Source: DASXAI01 sp963798445 (lineage in GTDB: Bacteria > Actinomycetota > Acidimicrobiia > Acidimicrobiales > Ilumatobacteraceae). From it: DNA of 64,000 nt. This document shows, piece after piece, positions 22,990 through 33,043 of the stretch. The DNA lies in NCBI GenBank assembly GCA_963798445.1, contig CAWCTH010000008.1, positions 310,001 through 374,000 of the forward strand, written 5' to 3'. Under the pieces are notes generated by a model, which was given only the letters and a program-made list of their open reading frames with translations, did no database searches and had not been told where the DNA came from. A program made the position numbers and the translations under genes. Numbering within the stretch: position 1 is the first letter of the stretch; each line of letters opens with the position of its first letter.

Positions 22990-24190
22990 ATGGAGGCTCT
23001 CGATGTTCACCTTGGCGGACGGCGTCCGCTCGGCTACAGCTACTGGCCGTTGCCCGAAGACGACCCCGGCGTCGACATCCCTCGCGAGTCGATCCGGCTG
23101 GTAACCCCGGACGGCGCCCTGGTGCGAGGGCTCCTGTGGCTTCCGCCAGGCGGGCGGCCCTGGAAGACGGCCGTGATCCTCAGCCACCCCCGCGGTGATT
23201 TCAGCGTTCACTACGCCTGCCCGCTGCTGGCGGCGGCCGGCTACGCCGTGTGCGGCTTTGGCACCCGGTACATGGGCAACGACACCGATTGTCTCCACGA
23301 GGCGTGCACCATCGACGTGGAGGCCGTCGCCAACGAGATGCGTCGACGCGGGGCGGAGGCCGTCGTGCTGCTCGGCAATTCCGGCGGCGGGTCGCTCATG
23401 GCCCTGTCCCACGCCGAGCGGGGCGTCGGCGACGGGTGGGTGGGCATGGCCGCCCACCCGGGCGAGGGCGTGTTCATGAACCAGGTCATCGACCCGTCGG
23501 TGGCCGACGAGGCCGACCCGTTCTCGGTCGTGGCCGAGCTCGACATGTACAACCCCGACAACGGCTGGCGGCCATGGCCGGAGCCCTGCTCCTACGACAA
23601 GTCGTGGCTGGCCACCTACCGGGCCGCCCAACTGGCCCGGGTGGCGCGGATCGACACCATCGCCAAGGCGGCGCTGGCCGAAGCCGAAGACGGCCGCCGA
23701 GCGCGCCGGCGCCATCGACAAAGCCGCCGATCCGGCTGCTTGGCGGCGGTGGCGGGCCCGGTCGGTGTGGATGAAGTACCTGGTCATCTACCGCACCCTG
23801 GCCGATCCGGCCTACCTCGATCTGTCGATCGACCCCGACGAGCGCCCCATGGGCAGCCTGTTCGCCTTCCCCGACCCGCTCGATGCCAACTATGGCCGCG
23901 GCGGCCTGGCCCGCTCCATGACGGCGCGCGGGTGGCTGTCGACGTGGAGCGGGTTGTCGTCGCACGCCAAGCTGGCCGACACCATGCCGAAGGTGCAGGT
24001 GCCCACGCTGCTGGTCCATCCGACAGCGGACACCGAGATCAGGGTGTGGCAGGCCAAGGAGATCATCGACAACGCCGGTGCGCCCGACACGACGCTGGTG
24101 GAGATGAAGGGTGCGCCGCACTACCTCGAGGGCCACCGGCCCGAAGCCCTCGCCATCGTGGCCGACTGGCTGAGGCAGCGCTTCCCGTAA
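22990..24190 (+). CDS. Alpha/beta hydrolase, interrupted by one frameshift
   Basis: A probable serine hydrolase. VILSHPRGDFSVHYACPLLAAAGY precedes the nucleophile elbow GNSGGGS (about residue 135). Late in the protein LLVHPTADTEI and GAPHYLEGHRPEA supply the likely Asp and His. The first frame loses similarity near 23685. The +1 frame continues smoothly with KTAAERAGAIDKAADPAAW and reaches the stop at 24188-24190, so one extra base is inferred. The corrected length is about 399 residues. The substrate is unknown. A hairpin terminator candidate follows at once. Confidence 0.75.
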
Positions 24191-24196
24191 TTCTTT

Positions 24197-24213
24197 GCCG
24201 GCCTCCGGCCGGC
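24197..24213 (+). terminator. Hairpin after the hydrolase gene
   Basis: GCCGGCC-TCC-GGCCGGC lies seven bases past the stop. It has a compact 7-bp GC stem with no T-run downstream. A second hairpin, GCGGGCCG/CGGCCCGC, lies at 24270-24289. Confidence 0.55.
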
Positions 24214-24245
24214 CTCGCTGCGCTCGAACAATCGGTGCTCGCTCG
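24214..24245 (-). repeat. Inverted copy of the rplK-rplA gap repeat
   Basis: On the minus strand this 32-bp segment matches 4410-4441 except at two positions. The core is CGAGCGAGCACCGATTGT followed by a GAGCGnAGCGAG motif. Confidence 0.75.
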
Positions 24246-24590
24246 GCACGGCGCCGCACTGCGGCACCAGCGGGCCGCGGACGGCCCGCCGTGATCTCTG
24301 GGGCGCCGTCGCCGATCGCTCAGGCACCCTGACGGCCTCGGCGGCGGTGCCGCATTGCTCTAGCTGGCCGCAGCCGATATCCTCGCAAAGCCGTGCGTTC
24401 GGGTAGGTCCCCGACGCCAGCGACCAAACCAGTTCGCCAACCGACGTCCGTGTGTGCCCGCTCCGAGCGGGGACCTCACGGCACAACTGAGGGTGACGCT
24501 CCGCTCGGTTCCCGTGCGGAGCGTCTGTGTGAACGACAACCAGTGTGATCCCTCCCCGGGATCGCGCCTGCGAGGACAGGGACGAGGCAG
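24246..24590 (+). promoter_or_regulatory. rplC operon promoter and long leader
   Basis: No gene is seen in this stretch. A promoter TTGCTC (24355-24360), 17 bases, TATCCT (24378-24383) lies about 210 bases before rplC. The leader contains the strong hairpin GACGCTCCGC/GCGGAGCGTC (24495-24525, 11-base loop) with no T-run, so it looks like an RNA control element and not a terminator. In E. coli the S10 leader is controlled by L4, encoded by the second gene here; whether this leader works that way is unknown. Confidence 0.6.
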
Positions 24591-25265
24591 ATGGCGACGA
24601 AAGCGATCGTCGGCGAAAAAGTGGGCATGACCCAGGTGTGGGATGCGGACAACCGCATCATCCCGGTCACCGTGCTCAGGGTTTCGCCGGCGCGGATCGT
24701 CCAGATCAAGACCACCGAACGCGACGGCTACGCCGCCGTCCAGGTGACCTATGGCCGCAAGGACGCCCGCAAGCTCACCAAGCCCGAAGCGGGTCACTTC
24801 GCCAAGGCTGGCGTAGCCCCCGGGATCAACCTGGTCGAGCTGCGGCTCGACGACGTCGACGGCTTCACCGTCGGCCAGGAGATCAGCGCCGACGTGCTGG
24901 CCAAGGGCGAGCGCGTCGACGTGACGGCGTTGAGCCGGGGCAAGGGCTGGACCGGTGCCATGAAGCGTCACAACTTCAGCGGCCAGGGCGCCAGCCATGG
25001 CAACCACAAGATGCACCGCTCGCCCGGCTCGATCGGCGCCTGTTCGTTCCCCGGCCGGGTGTTCAAGGGCACCAAGATGGCCGGTCGTTCCGGCGGCCAG
25101 CAGGTGACGACGCTCAACCTCGAGATCGTCGAAGCCGACGCCGAGCGCAACCTCATCCTCGTGAAGGGCGCCATTCCTGGTCCCCGCGGGGGCGTGGTCA
25201 TCGTCCGGAACGCGGTGAAGGGGCCCGAGCGGTCCTCTGAGCGGACAAAGGGTGGTGCCCAGTGA
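24591..25265 (+). CDS. rplC: 50S ribosomal protein L3
   Basis: L3 (224 residues) is an early assembly protein reaching toward the peptidyl transferase centre. MATKAIVGEKVGMTQVWD, GKGWTGAMKRHNFSGQGASHGNHKMHR and GACSFPGRVFKGTKMAGRSG are diagnostic. ATG 24591 follows GGGACGAGGCAG. The stop overlaps rplD in a GTGA junction. The C-terminus has a short Ser/Glu/Lys extension. Confidence 0.97.
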   Translation: MATKAIVGEKVGMTQVWDADNRIIPVTVLRVSPARIVQIKTTERDGYAAVQVTYGRKDARKLTKPEAGHFAKAGVAPGINLVELRLDDVDGFTVGQEISADVLAKGERVDVTALSRGKGWTGAMKRHNFSGQGASHGNHKMHRSPGSIGACSFPGRVFKGTKMAGRSGGQQVTTLNLEIVEADAERNLILVKGAIPGPRGGVVIVRNAVKGPERSSERTKGGAQ

Positions 25266-25961
25266 GCGCGGTCACGGTGAAGACCACAAGCGGCGCCGAC
25301 AAGGGGTCGCTCGAGCTGGCCGACGAGATGTTCGGCATCCAGCCCAACGTGCCCGTCCTCCACCAGGTGGTGACGGCACAGCTGGCCAAGCGCCGGGCCG
25401 GCACGCAGTCGACCAAGACCCGCGCCGAAGTCCGCGGCGGCGGCAAGAAGCCCTATCGCCAGAAGGGCACCGGCAACGCCCGCCAGGGCTCCACGCCGCG
25501 CCCCGCACTTCTCCGGTGGCGGCGTGGCCCTCGGGCCCAAGCCCCGTAGTTACGCCCAGCGCACCCCCAAGAAGATGATCCGCCTGGCGCTCCACTCCGC
25601 GCTGTCGGACCGCCACGCCGAGGGCAAGGTCCTCGTGGTGGAGCAGTGGGGGTTCGACGGGCCGAAGACCCGCGACGCCAAGGCCGCGCTGGCCGCGCTC
25701 GGCATCACCGGCAAGGTCCTCGTGGTGGTCGACCGCAGCGACGAGAACGCCATCTTGAGCTTCCGCAACCTGCCGGAGATCCAGCTCATCGAGACGGCCG
25801 AGCTGAACGCCTACGACGTGTTGTGCAACGAGTGGATCGTCTTCACCGAGGCCACCCTCCCACGGGCGAAGCCCGACACGGAGACGTCGAAGCCCGACAC
25901 GGAGACGTCGAAGCCCGACACGGAGACGTCGAAGCCGGACTCGGGGACGGAGGAGCAGTGA
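25262..25961 (+). CDS. rplD: 50S ribosomal protein L4, one frameshift and a repetitive tail
   Basis: L4 lines the exit tunnel. The first 78 codons read to GNARQGST, then the frame fails. From 25497 the +1 frame gives RAPHFSGGGVALGPKPRSYAQ, the expected L4 continuation, so one extra C near 25496 is inferred. The corrected product is about 232 residues. The C-terminus after FTEATL is a run of KPDTETS units encoded by a 21-bp tandem repeat (25867-25950), not part of normal L4. GTG 25262 overlaps rplC. The gene is essential, so the frameshift is probably a sequence error. Confidence 0.9.
25867..25950 (+). repeat. 21-bp tandem repeat in the rplD 3' end
   Basis: Three exact copies of a 21-base unit (CGAAGCCCGACACGGAGACG plus T) at 25867-25929, then a diverged fourth copy to 25950. 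Being a multiple of three, it encodes repeated K-P-D-T-E-T-S. Copy number could vary by slippage without changing frame. Confidence 0.9.
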
Positions 25962-26254
25962 AAGACCCTCGCGACATCATCATCGAGCCGATCGTGAGCG
26001 AGAAGAGCTACGCCTTGATCGACCAGAACGTCTACACGTTCAAGGTGCACCCCAGCTCGTCGAAGCCGGAGATCCACGACGCCATCGAGGCGATCTTCAA
26101 CGTGAAGGTGCTCAAGGTGAACACCCTGAACCGCAAGGGCAAGAAGACCCGCGTGCGCAAGTCCAACCGGACCGGCAAGAAGCCGGACTCGAAGCGCGCC
26201 CTCGTCACCCTGGTGGCCGGCGATCGCATCGAACTGTTCGAGAGCGGGCTCTGA
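25958..26254 (+). CDS. rplW: 50S ribosomal protein L23
   Basis: L23 (98 residues) sits at the tunnel exit and docks trigger factor and SRP. RDIIIEPIVSEKSY, TFKVHPSSSKPEIHDAIEAIFNVKVLKVNT and GKKTRVRKSNRTGKKPDSKRALVTL are family features. GTG 25958 overlaps the rplD stop in a GTGA, consistent with coupled translation. Length is normal. Confidence 0.96.
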   Translation: MKDPRDIIIEPIVSEKSYALIDQNVYTFKVHPSSSKPEIHDAIEAIFNVKVLKVNTLNRKGKKTRVRKSNRTGKKPDSKRALVTLVAGDRIELFESGL

Positions 26255-26257
26255 GCC

Positions 26258-27094
26258 ATGGCCCTCCGCAAGCGCAAGCCGACCAGCCCCGGTCGCCGTT
26301 TCCAGACGGTGTCGGACTTCGCCGAGATCACCAAGGACAAGCCCGAGAAGTCCCTGCTCGGCCCCAACCCGAAGACCGGTGGTCGTAACGCCTACGGCCG
26401 CAAGACGTCGCGCCATCGCGGTGGCGGCCACAAGCGCCAGTACCGCATGGTCGACTTCAAGCGGGTGAAGGACGGCATCCCGGCCAAGGTCGCCGCCGTC
26501 GAGTACGACCCCAACCGCAACTGCCGCATCCTGCTGCTCCACTACCTCGACGGCGAGAAGGCCTACGTCCTGGCGCCCAAGGGCGTGAAGGTCGGCGACC
26601 GCCTCCAGAGCGGGCAGGGCTCGGAGATCCGGCCCGGCAACGCGCTGCCCCTTCGCTACATCCCGGTCGGCACCACCGTGCACAACGTGGAGCTGCGTCC
26701 GGGTCAGGGCGGCAAGATGGCCCGCTCCGCCGGCGCCAGCGTGCAGCTCGTTGCCAAGGAAGGCGACTTCGCCACGCTGCGCCTGCCTTCCACCGAGATG
26801 CGCCGCGTCCCCATCGACTGCCGGGGCACCGTGGGCGAGGTCGGCAACGCCGAGGCCGAGCTGATCAAGGTCGGCAAGGCCGGCCGCAACCGCTGGAAGG
26901 GCGTTCGTCCGCAGAGTCGTGGCGTGGCCATGAACCCGGTCGACCATCCCCATGGTGGCGGCGAGGGCAAGACCTCCGGAGGCCGCCACCCGGTCTCGCC
27001 GTGGGGCAAGCCCGAGGGCCGTACCAGAGACAAGACCAAGCCGTCCCAGAAGCTCATCGTCCGCCGCCGGCGCACCGGCCGTGGTCGGAGGTAA
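26258..27094 (+). CDS. rplB: 50S ribosomal protein L2
   Basis: L2 (278 residues) supports the peptidyl transferase centre. GGRNAYGRKTSRHRGGGHKRQYR near residue 46, GTTVHNVELRPGQGGKMARSAG, and RGVAMNPVDHPHGGGEGKTSGG near 222 containing the conserved histidine are all intact. It starts three bases after rplW. Length is standard. Confidence 0.98.
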   Translation: MALRKRKPTSPGRRFQTVSDFAEITKDKPEKSLLGPNPKTGGRNAYGRKTSRHRGGGHKRQYRMVDFKRVKDGIPAKVAAVEYDPNRNCRILLLHYLDGEKAYVLAPKGVKVGDRLQSGQGSEIRPGNALPLRYIPVGTTVHNVELRPGQGGKMARSAGASVQLVAKEGDFATLRLPSTEMRRVPIDCRGTVGEVGNAEAELIKVGKAGRNRWKGVRPQSRGVAMNPVDHPHGGGEGKTSGGRHPVSPWGKPEGRTRDKTKPSQKLIVRRRRTGRGRR

Positions 27095-27097
27095 GTC

Positions 27098-27377
27098 ATG
27101 CCGCGCAGCCTGAAAAAGGTCCGTTCGTCGACGATCACCTGCTGAAGAAGGTGGACGTCCTCAACGCCGCCAGCGAGAAGAAGGTCATCAAGACGTGGTC
27201 GCGCCGGTCCACGATCATCCCCGAGATGGTGGGCCACACGATCGCCGTCCACGACGGCCGCAAGCACGTGCCCGTGTACATCACCGAATCGATGGTGGGT
27301 CACAAGCTCGGTGAGTTCTCGCCGACGCGGACGTTCCGCTACCACGCCGGCCAAGAGAAGAACGTGAAGGGCCGGCG

Positions 27378-27381
<4 letters not shown>
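27098..27381 (+). CDS. rpsS: 30S ribosomal protein S19, interrupted by one frameshift
   Basis: S19 binds 16S rRNA in the head. The start ATG 27098 reads MPRSLKK, after which the frame hits a stop within 30 bases. Adding one G in CTGAAAAAGG at about 27118 gives [22 protein letters not shown] and runs to the stop at 27381, for a 94-residue S19 with KTWSRRSTIIPEMVGHTIAVHDG and GHKLGEFSPTRTF. The missing base lies in an A5G2 run, typical of a sequencing deletion. It overlaps rplV by four bases. Confidence 0.92.
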
Positions 27382-29050
<1,669 letters not shown>

Positions 29051-29055
29051 TCAGC

Positions 29056-29472
29056 ATGTTGATGCCCCGCAAGGTCAAGCACCGCAAGCAGCACCGCGGC
29101 CGGTTGAAGGGCAACGCCACCGGCGGCATGGAGCTGTCGTTCGGCGAGTACGGCATCCAGGCCCTCGACCCAGGCTGGATCACCGCCCGCCAGATCGAGG
29201 CCGCTCGTATCGCCATGACCCGCCACATCAAGCGTGGCGGCAAGGTCTGGATCAACGTGTTCCCGGACAAGCCCGTCACCGAGAAGCCGGCCGAGACCCG
29301 CATGGGTTCGGGCAAGGGCAACCCGGAGCGCTGGGTCGCCGTGGTGAAGCCAGGCCGGGTGCTGTTCGAGCTCTCGTACCCCAACCCCGAGATCGCCAAG
29401 GCCGCCCTCGAGCGCGCCATCCAGAAGCTGCCGATCAAAGCGCGGGTCATCACCCGTGAGGACGTGATCTGA
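29056..29472 (+). CDS. rplP: 50S ribosomal protein L16
   Basis: L16 (138 residues) contacts A-site tRNA. MLMPRKVKHRKQHRGRLKGNATGG is the standard start. GYGIQALDPGWIT is replaced by the near-identical EYGIQALDPGWIT, and RMGSGKGNPERWVAVVKPGR is intact. Spacing to rpsC is five bases and to rpmC one base. Confidence 0.97.
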   Translation: MLMPRKVKHRKQHRGRLKGNATGGMELSFGEYGIQALDPGWITARQIEAARIAMTRHIKRGGKVWINVFPDKPVTEKPAETRMGSGKGNPERWVAVVKPGRVLFELSYPNPEIAKAALERAIQKLPIKARVITREDVI

Positions 29473-29473
29473 C

Positions 29474-29701
29474 ATGACCACGAACAAGCACATGGGCGAC
29501 CTGCTCGAACTGGACGTGAACGCACTGGTCGACGCGCTGACGGAGGCGAAGAAGGAGCACTTCAACCTGCGCTTCCAGCACGTCACCGGCCAGCTCGACA
29601 ACACCAGCCGCCTGGGCGAGGTGCGGCGCCAGATCGCCCGCATCAACACCATCCTGCGCCAGCGGGAGATCGCCGCCGCAGAGGCAACGGAGAAGAGCTG
29701 A
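29474..29701 (+). CDS. rpmC: 50S ribosomal protein L29
   Basis: L29 (75 residues) is a two-helix protein at the tunnel exit near L23. LVDALTEAKKEHFNLRFQHVTGQLDNTSRLGEVRRQIARINTILRQRE is the conserved core, and a short helix-breaking N-terminal segment precedes it. The stop TGA shares its last base with the ATG of rpsQ. Confidence 0.95.
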   Translation: MTTNKHMGDLLELDVNALVDALTEAKKEHFNLRFQHVTGQLDNTSRLGEVRRQIARINTILRQREIAAAEATEKS

Positions 29702-30081
29702 TGGCTGACGAAGACGAAACCGTAGATGTCGCCGAGACCGAGGAAACCGTCGAGACCGCGGCCCCGGTCGAAGCGGCCGCACCGGCGGCCACCACCGGGC
29801 TCGCCGAGCCGGCCGGCACCGAAAAGGTCGCCCGCGCCGCCCGCAAGGTGCGCGAGGGCGTGGTCGTGTCGAACAAGATGGACAAGACCGCGGTCGTGGC
29901 CGTGATCGAGCGCGTGCGTCACCCTCGCTACGCCAAGTTCGTCCAGCGCACCAAGCGTCTGTACGTGCACGACGAAGCCAATGACGCCCGCCCCGGCGAC
30001 CGCGTCCGTGTGATGGAGACCCGCCCGCTGTCGAAGCTGAAGCGCTGGCGGATCGTGGAAGTGCTGGAGCGGGCCAAATGA
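29701..30081 (+). CDS. rpsQ: 30S ribosomal protein S17 with an acidic N-terminal extension
   Basis: The S17 core begins near residue 46 (ARKVREGVVVSNKMDKTAVVAVIERVRHPRYAKFV) and ends with PLSKLKRWRIVEVLE. S17 binds 16S rRNA early in assembly and is usually 80-90 residues. Here about 45 residues of Glu/Ala/Thr-rich sequence precede it, giving 126. The extension is in frame from the ATG that overlaps rpmC, so it is probably translated. Its role is unknown. Confidence 0.95.
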   Translation: MADEDETVDVAETEETVETAAPVEAAAPAATTGLAEPAGTEKVARAARKVREGVVVSNKMDKTAVVAVIERVRHPRYAKFVQRTKRLYVHDEANDARPGDRVRVMETRPLSKLKRWRIVEVLERAK

Positions 30082-30446
30082 TCCAACAGGAATCGCGGCT
30101 GCGTGTCGCGGACAACAGCGGTGCGAAGGAGGTGCTCGTCATCAAGGTGCTCGGTGGTACTCGCCGCCGGTACGCCTCGATCGGCGACATCTTCATCGCC
30201 ACCGTCAAGGACGCCATTCCCGGCGCCGCCGTGAAGAAGGGCGACGTCGTGAAGTGCGTGGTGGTGCGCACGAAGAAGGAGAAGCGCCGTCCCGACGGCA
30301 GCTACATCCGCTTCGACGAGAACGCCGCCGTGCTGATCAAGGACGACCAGACGCCGCGTGGCACCCGCATCTTCGGGCCCGTCGGCCGTGAGCTGCGGGA
30401 CAAGCGCTTCATGCGCATCATCTCGCTCGCCCCGGAGGTGTTGTGA
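30078..30446 (+). CDS. rplN: 50S ribosomal protein L14
   Basis: L14 (122 residues, the usual length) lies at the subunit interface near bridge B8. MIQQESRLRVADNSGAKEVLVIKVLGG and YIRFDENAAVLIKDDQTPRGTRIFGPV are essentially invariant in the family. ATG 30078 overlaps the rpsQ stop by four bases. Confidence 0.98.
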   Translation: MIQQESRLRVADNSGAKEVLVIKVLGGTRRRYASIGDIFIATVKDAIPGAAVKKGDVVKCVVVRTKKEKRRPDGSYIRFDENAAVLIKDDQTPRGTRIFGPVGRELRDKRFMRIISLAPEVL

Positions 30447-30748
30447 TGAATCTCAAGAAGGGCGACCACGTCGTGGTGCTCAAGGGCAAGGACCGCGGCA
30501 AGGACGGCGTCATCATCCGCGTCCTGCCCAAGGACGGCAAGGTCATCGTCGAGGGCGTCAACGTGGTGAAGAAGCACCAGAAGGCCACCCGCGCCACGAT
30601 GCAGGCCGGCATCATCGACAAGGACATGCCGATCGATGCGTCGAACGTGGCCATCCTCAGCCGGGGCAAGCCCAGCCGCATCGGATTCCGCGTCGAGGAC
30701 GGCAAGAAGGTTCGCGTCGCGGTCAAGACGGGGGAGGTGCTGGCCTGA
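30446..30748 (+). CDS. rplX: 50S ribosomal protein L24
   Basis: L24 (100 residues) starts large-subunit assembly. The KOW segment LKKGDHVVVLKGKDRGKDGVIIRVLPKDGKVIVEGVN at the N-terminus and IGFRVEDGKKVRVAVKTGE at the end are conserved. ATG 30446 shares a base with the rplN stop; GTG 30443 one codon upstream is an alternative. The stop shares a base with rplE. Confidence 0.96.
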   Translation: MNLKKGDHVVVLKGKDRGKDGVIIRVLPKDGKVIVEGVNVVKKHQKATRATMQAGIIDKDMPIDASNVAILSRGKPSRIGFRVEDGKKVRVAVKTGEVLA

Positions 30749-31395
30749 TGGCCGTCGCCACGAAAGAACGTCCGCGCCTGAAGGTGCGCTACGACACCGA
30801 GATCCGCGACCAGGTCAAGCAGCAGCTCGGCCTGGCCAACGTCATGCAGGTGCCCCGACTCGTCAAGATCGTCGTGAACATGGGCGTCGGCCGGGCCACG
30901 CAGCAGCCGTCGCTGCTCGAGGGCGCCGTCGCCGACCTCACCATCATCACCGGTCAGAAGCCGCTCATCACCAAGGCCACGCAATCGATCGCCGGGTTCA
31001 AGCTCCGCGAGGGCCAGTCGATCGGCGCCAAGGTCACGCTCCGGGGCGACCGCATGTGGGAGTTCTTCGACCGCCTGCTCTCGGTCGCCATCCCCCGCAT
31101 CCGTGACTTCCGCGGCCTCCCGCCCAACTCATGGGACGGCCGGGGCAACTACACGTTCGGCGTGAACGAGCAACTGATCTTCCCGGAGATCGACTACGAC
31201 CGCGTCGACATCACCCGCGGCATGGACATCACGATCGTGACCAGCGCGTTGGACAACGACGGTGGCCGGGCGCTGCTCAGCGCCTACGGGTTCCCGTTCG
31301 CCAGTGGCGTGATCGACGAGGTGACGCTCTTCAACCAGCGTCAACGTCCGCGCGCCGGTGGAAAGAGCTCGGCCAAGTCCAGGAAAGGGCGATAG
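30748..31395 (+). CDS. rplE: 50S ribosomal protein L5
   Basis: L5 (215 residues) binds 5S rRNA in the central protuberance. It has IVVNMGVGRA, GQKPLITKATQSIAGFKLREG, and FRGLPPNSWDGRGNYTFGVNEQLIFPEIDYD. A short basic Ser/Lys/Arg tail follows the family C-terminus. ATG 30748 overlaps rplX in TGATG. It is followed by rpsN after three bases. Confidence 0.97.
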   Translation: MAVATKERPRLKVRYDTEIRDQVKQQLGLANVMQVPRLVKIVVNMGVGRATQQPSLLEGAVADLTIITGQKPLITKATQSIAGFKLREGQSIGAKVTLRGDRMWEFFDRLLSVAIPRIRDFRGLPPNSWDGRGNYTFGVNEQLIFPEIDYDRVDITRGMDITIVTSALDNDGGRALLSAYGFPFASGVIDEVTLFNQRQRPRAGGKSSAKSRKGR

Positions 31396-31398
31396 CAG

Positions 31399-31584
31399 AT
31401 GGCCAAGAAGGCGCTGATCCAGAAGCAACAGCGCAAGCCCAAGTACAAGGTTCGGGCGTACACCCGTTGCCGTCGCTGTGGGCGGCCGCGCTCGGTGTAC
31501 CGCAAGTTCGGCCTGTGCCGGATCTGCCTGCGTGAGCTCGTGCACGCCGGCGAGGTTCCCGGCGTCACCAAGGCCAGCTGGTGA
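31399..31584 (+). CDS. rpsZ: 30S ribosomal protein S14, zinc-binding (type Z)
   Basis: A 61-residue S14 with the CRRC and CRIC pairs (C24/C27 and C40/C43) that bind zinc, as in the short zinc-dependent form. MAKKALIQKQQRKPKYKVRAYTRC and RSVYRKFGLCRICLRELVHAGEVPGVTKASW match closely. Zinc-free long S14 paralogues exist in some Actinobacteria but none is in this window. Confidence 0.97.
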   Translation: MAKKALIQKQQRKPKYKVRAYTRCRRCGRPRSVYRKFGLCRICLRELVHAGEVPGVTKASW

Positions 31585-31598
31585 GAGGGGCCTGAACG

Positions 31599-32003
<405 letters not shown>

Positions 32004-32047
32004 GGGACCAATGAGCGAGCGAAGCGAGCGTAACGACTCGGTGCACT

Positions 32048-32068
32048 GCTCGCCGCGCAGCGGCGAGC
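32048..32068 (+). promoter_or_regulatory. Hairpin in the rpsH-rplF gap
   Basis: GCTCGCCGC-GCA-GCGGCGAGC, a perfect 9-bp stem, sits in the 129-base gap next to a GAGCGAGCGAAGCGAG repeat (about 32013-32028). It may be a processing or attenuation site, or a mobile short repeat. Confidence 0.45.
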
Positions 32069-32132
32069 GGCTCACTGGTGCTCCCGTCCGGGTCCCGACT
32101 TCAACCCGTGCTCAGATGAGGATGGTGCACCA

Positions 32133-32675
32133 GTGAGCCGCATCGGCAAGGCACCGATCACCGTCCCCGGTGGCGTCAACATCGCCATCCAGGACGGCAC
32201 CGTCACCGTCACGGGTCCGCGGGGCGAGCTGTCTCGTCCCGTGCCTGGCGCCATCACCGTCCGCCAGGAGGGTGACGTGCTGCTGGTGGAACGGCCCGAC
32301 GACGAGCGGGAGAACCGCTCGCTGCACGGGCTGACCCGCAGCCTGGTGAACAACATGGTGGTGGGCGTCACCGACGGGTTCCAGAAGGAGCTCGAGATCG
32401 TGGGCGTCGGCTACCGCGCCGAGGCCCAAGGCCCCTCCGCACTGCGCCTGGCCCTCGGGTTCAGCCACCCCGTCGTGGTGAACGCCCCCGAGGGGGTCAC
32501 CTTCGAGGTGCCCGGGCCCACCCGGGTGCTGGTGAAGGGGATCGACAAGGAAGCCGTAGGTCAGGTGGCGGCCAACATTCGCGCCATCCGCAAGCCCGAG
32601 CCCTACAAGGGCAAGGGCGTGCGCTACGCCGGCGAGCGGGTGCTCCGCAAGGCCGGCAAGGCAGGGAAGAAGTGA
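32133..32675 (+). CDS. rplF: 50S ribosomal protein L6
   Basis: L6 (180 residues) has two similar RNA-binding folds near the sarcin-ricin loop. MSRIGKAPITVPGGVNIAIQDG, LVNNMVVGVTDGF and KPEPYKGKGVRYAGERVLRKAGKAGKK are diagnostic. The start is GTG 32133 behind GAGGATGG. The stop overlaps the rplR start. Confidence 0.97.
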   Translation: MSRIGKAPITVPGGVNIAIQDGTVTVTGPRGELSRPVPGAITVRQEGDVLLVERPDDERENRSLHGLTRSLVNNMVVGVTDGFQKELEIVGVGYRAEAQGPSALRLALGFSHPVVVNAPEGVTFEVPGPTRVLVKGIDKEAVGQVAANIRAIRKPEPYKGKGVRYAGERVLRKAGKAGKK

Positions 32676-33043
32676 TGAGCAGCATCTCCAAGCAACGCCT
32701 CGAGTCCCGCACGCGGCGCCACCATCGCGTCCGCAAGAAGATCACCGGGACACCCGAGCGTCCCCGCCTCGCCGTGTTCCGCTCGAACCGGCACCTGGTC
32801 CTCCAGGTGATCGACGACGAAGCCGGTCACACCCTGGCCGCCGCCTCCACGGTAGAGCCCGACATCCGCAGCGGCGGCTCGACCGGCACGGTCGACGCCG
32901 CGGCGCGAGTCGGCGCCCTCGTCGGCGAGCGGGCCAAGGCCGCCGGCGTCAGCAAGGTCGTGTTCGATCGTGGCGGTTTCCGCTTCCACGGCCGGGTCAA
33001 AGCGGCGGCCGACGCCGCCCGTGAAGCTGGACTGGAGTTCTGA
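32675..33043 (+). CDS. rplR: 50S ribosomal protein L18
   Basis: L18 (122 residues) binds 5S rRNA with L5. RRHHRVRKKITGTPERPRLAVFRSNRHLVLQVIDD and the C-terminal VFDRGGFRFHGRVKAAADAAREAGLEF are conserved. ATG 32675 forms a TGATG with rplF; GTG 32672 is an alternative. It shares its stop base with rpsE. Confidence 0.96.
   Translation: MSSISKQRLESRTRRHHRVRKKITGTPERPRLAVFRSNRHLVLQVIDDEAGHTLAAASTVEPDIRSGGSTGTVDAAARVGALVGERAKAAGVSKVVFDRGGFRFHGRVKAAADAAREAGLEF

Noticed and set aside
21428..24590. Mobile element insertion between rpsJ and rplC
   Set aside because: No transposase, integrase, terminal inverted repeat or target duplication was seen. The genes look like ordinary actinobacterial genes.
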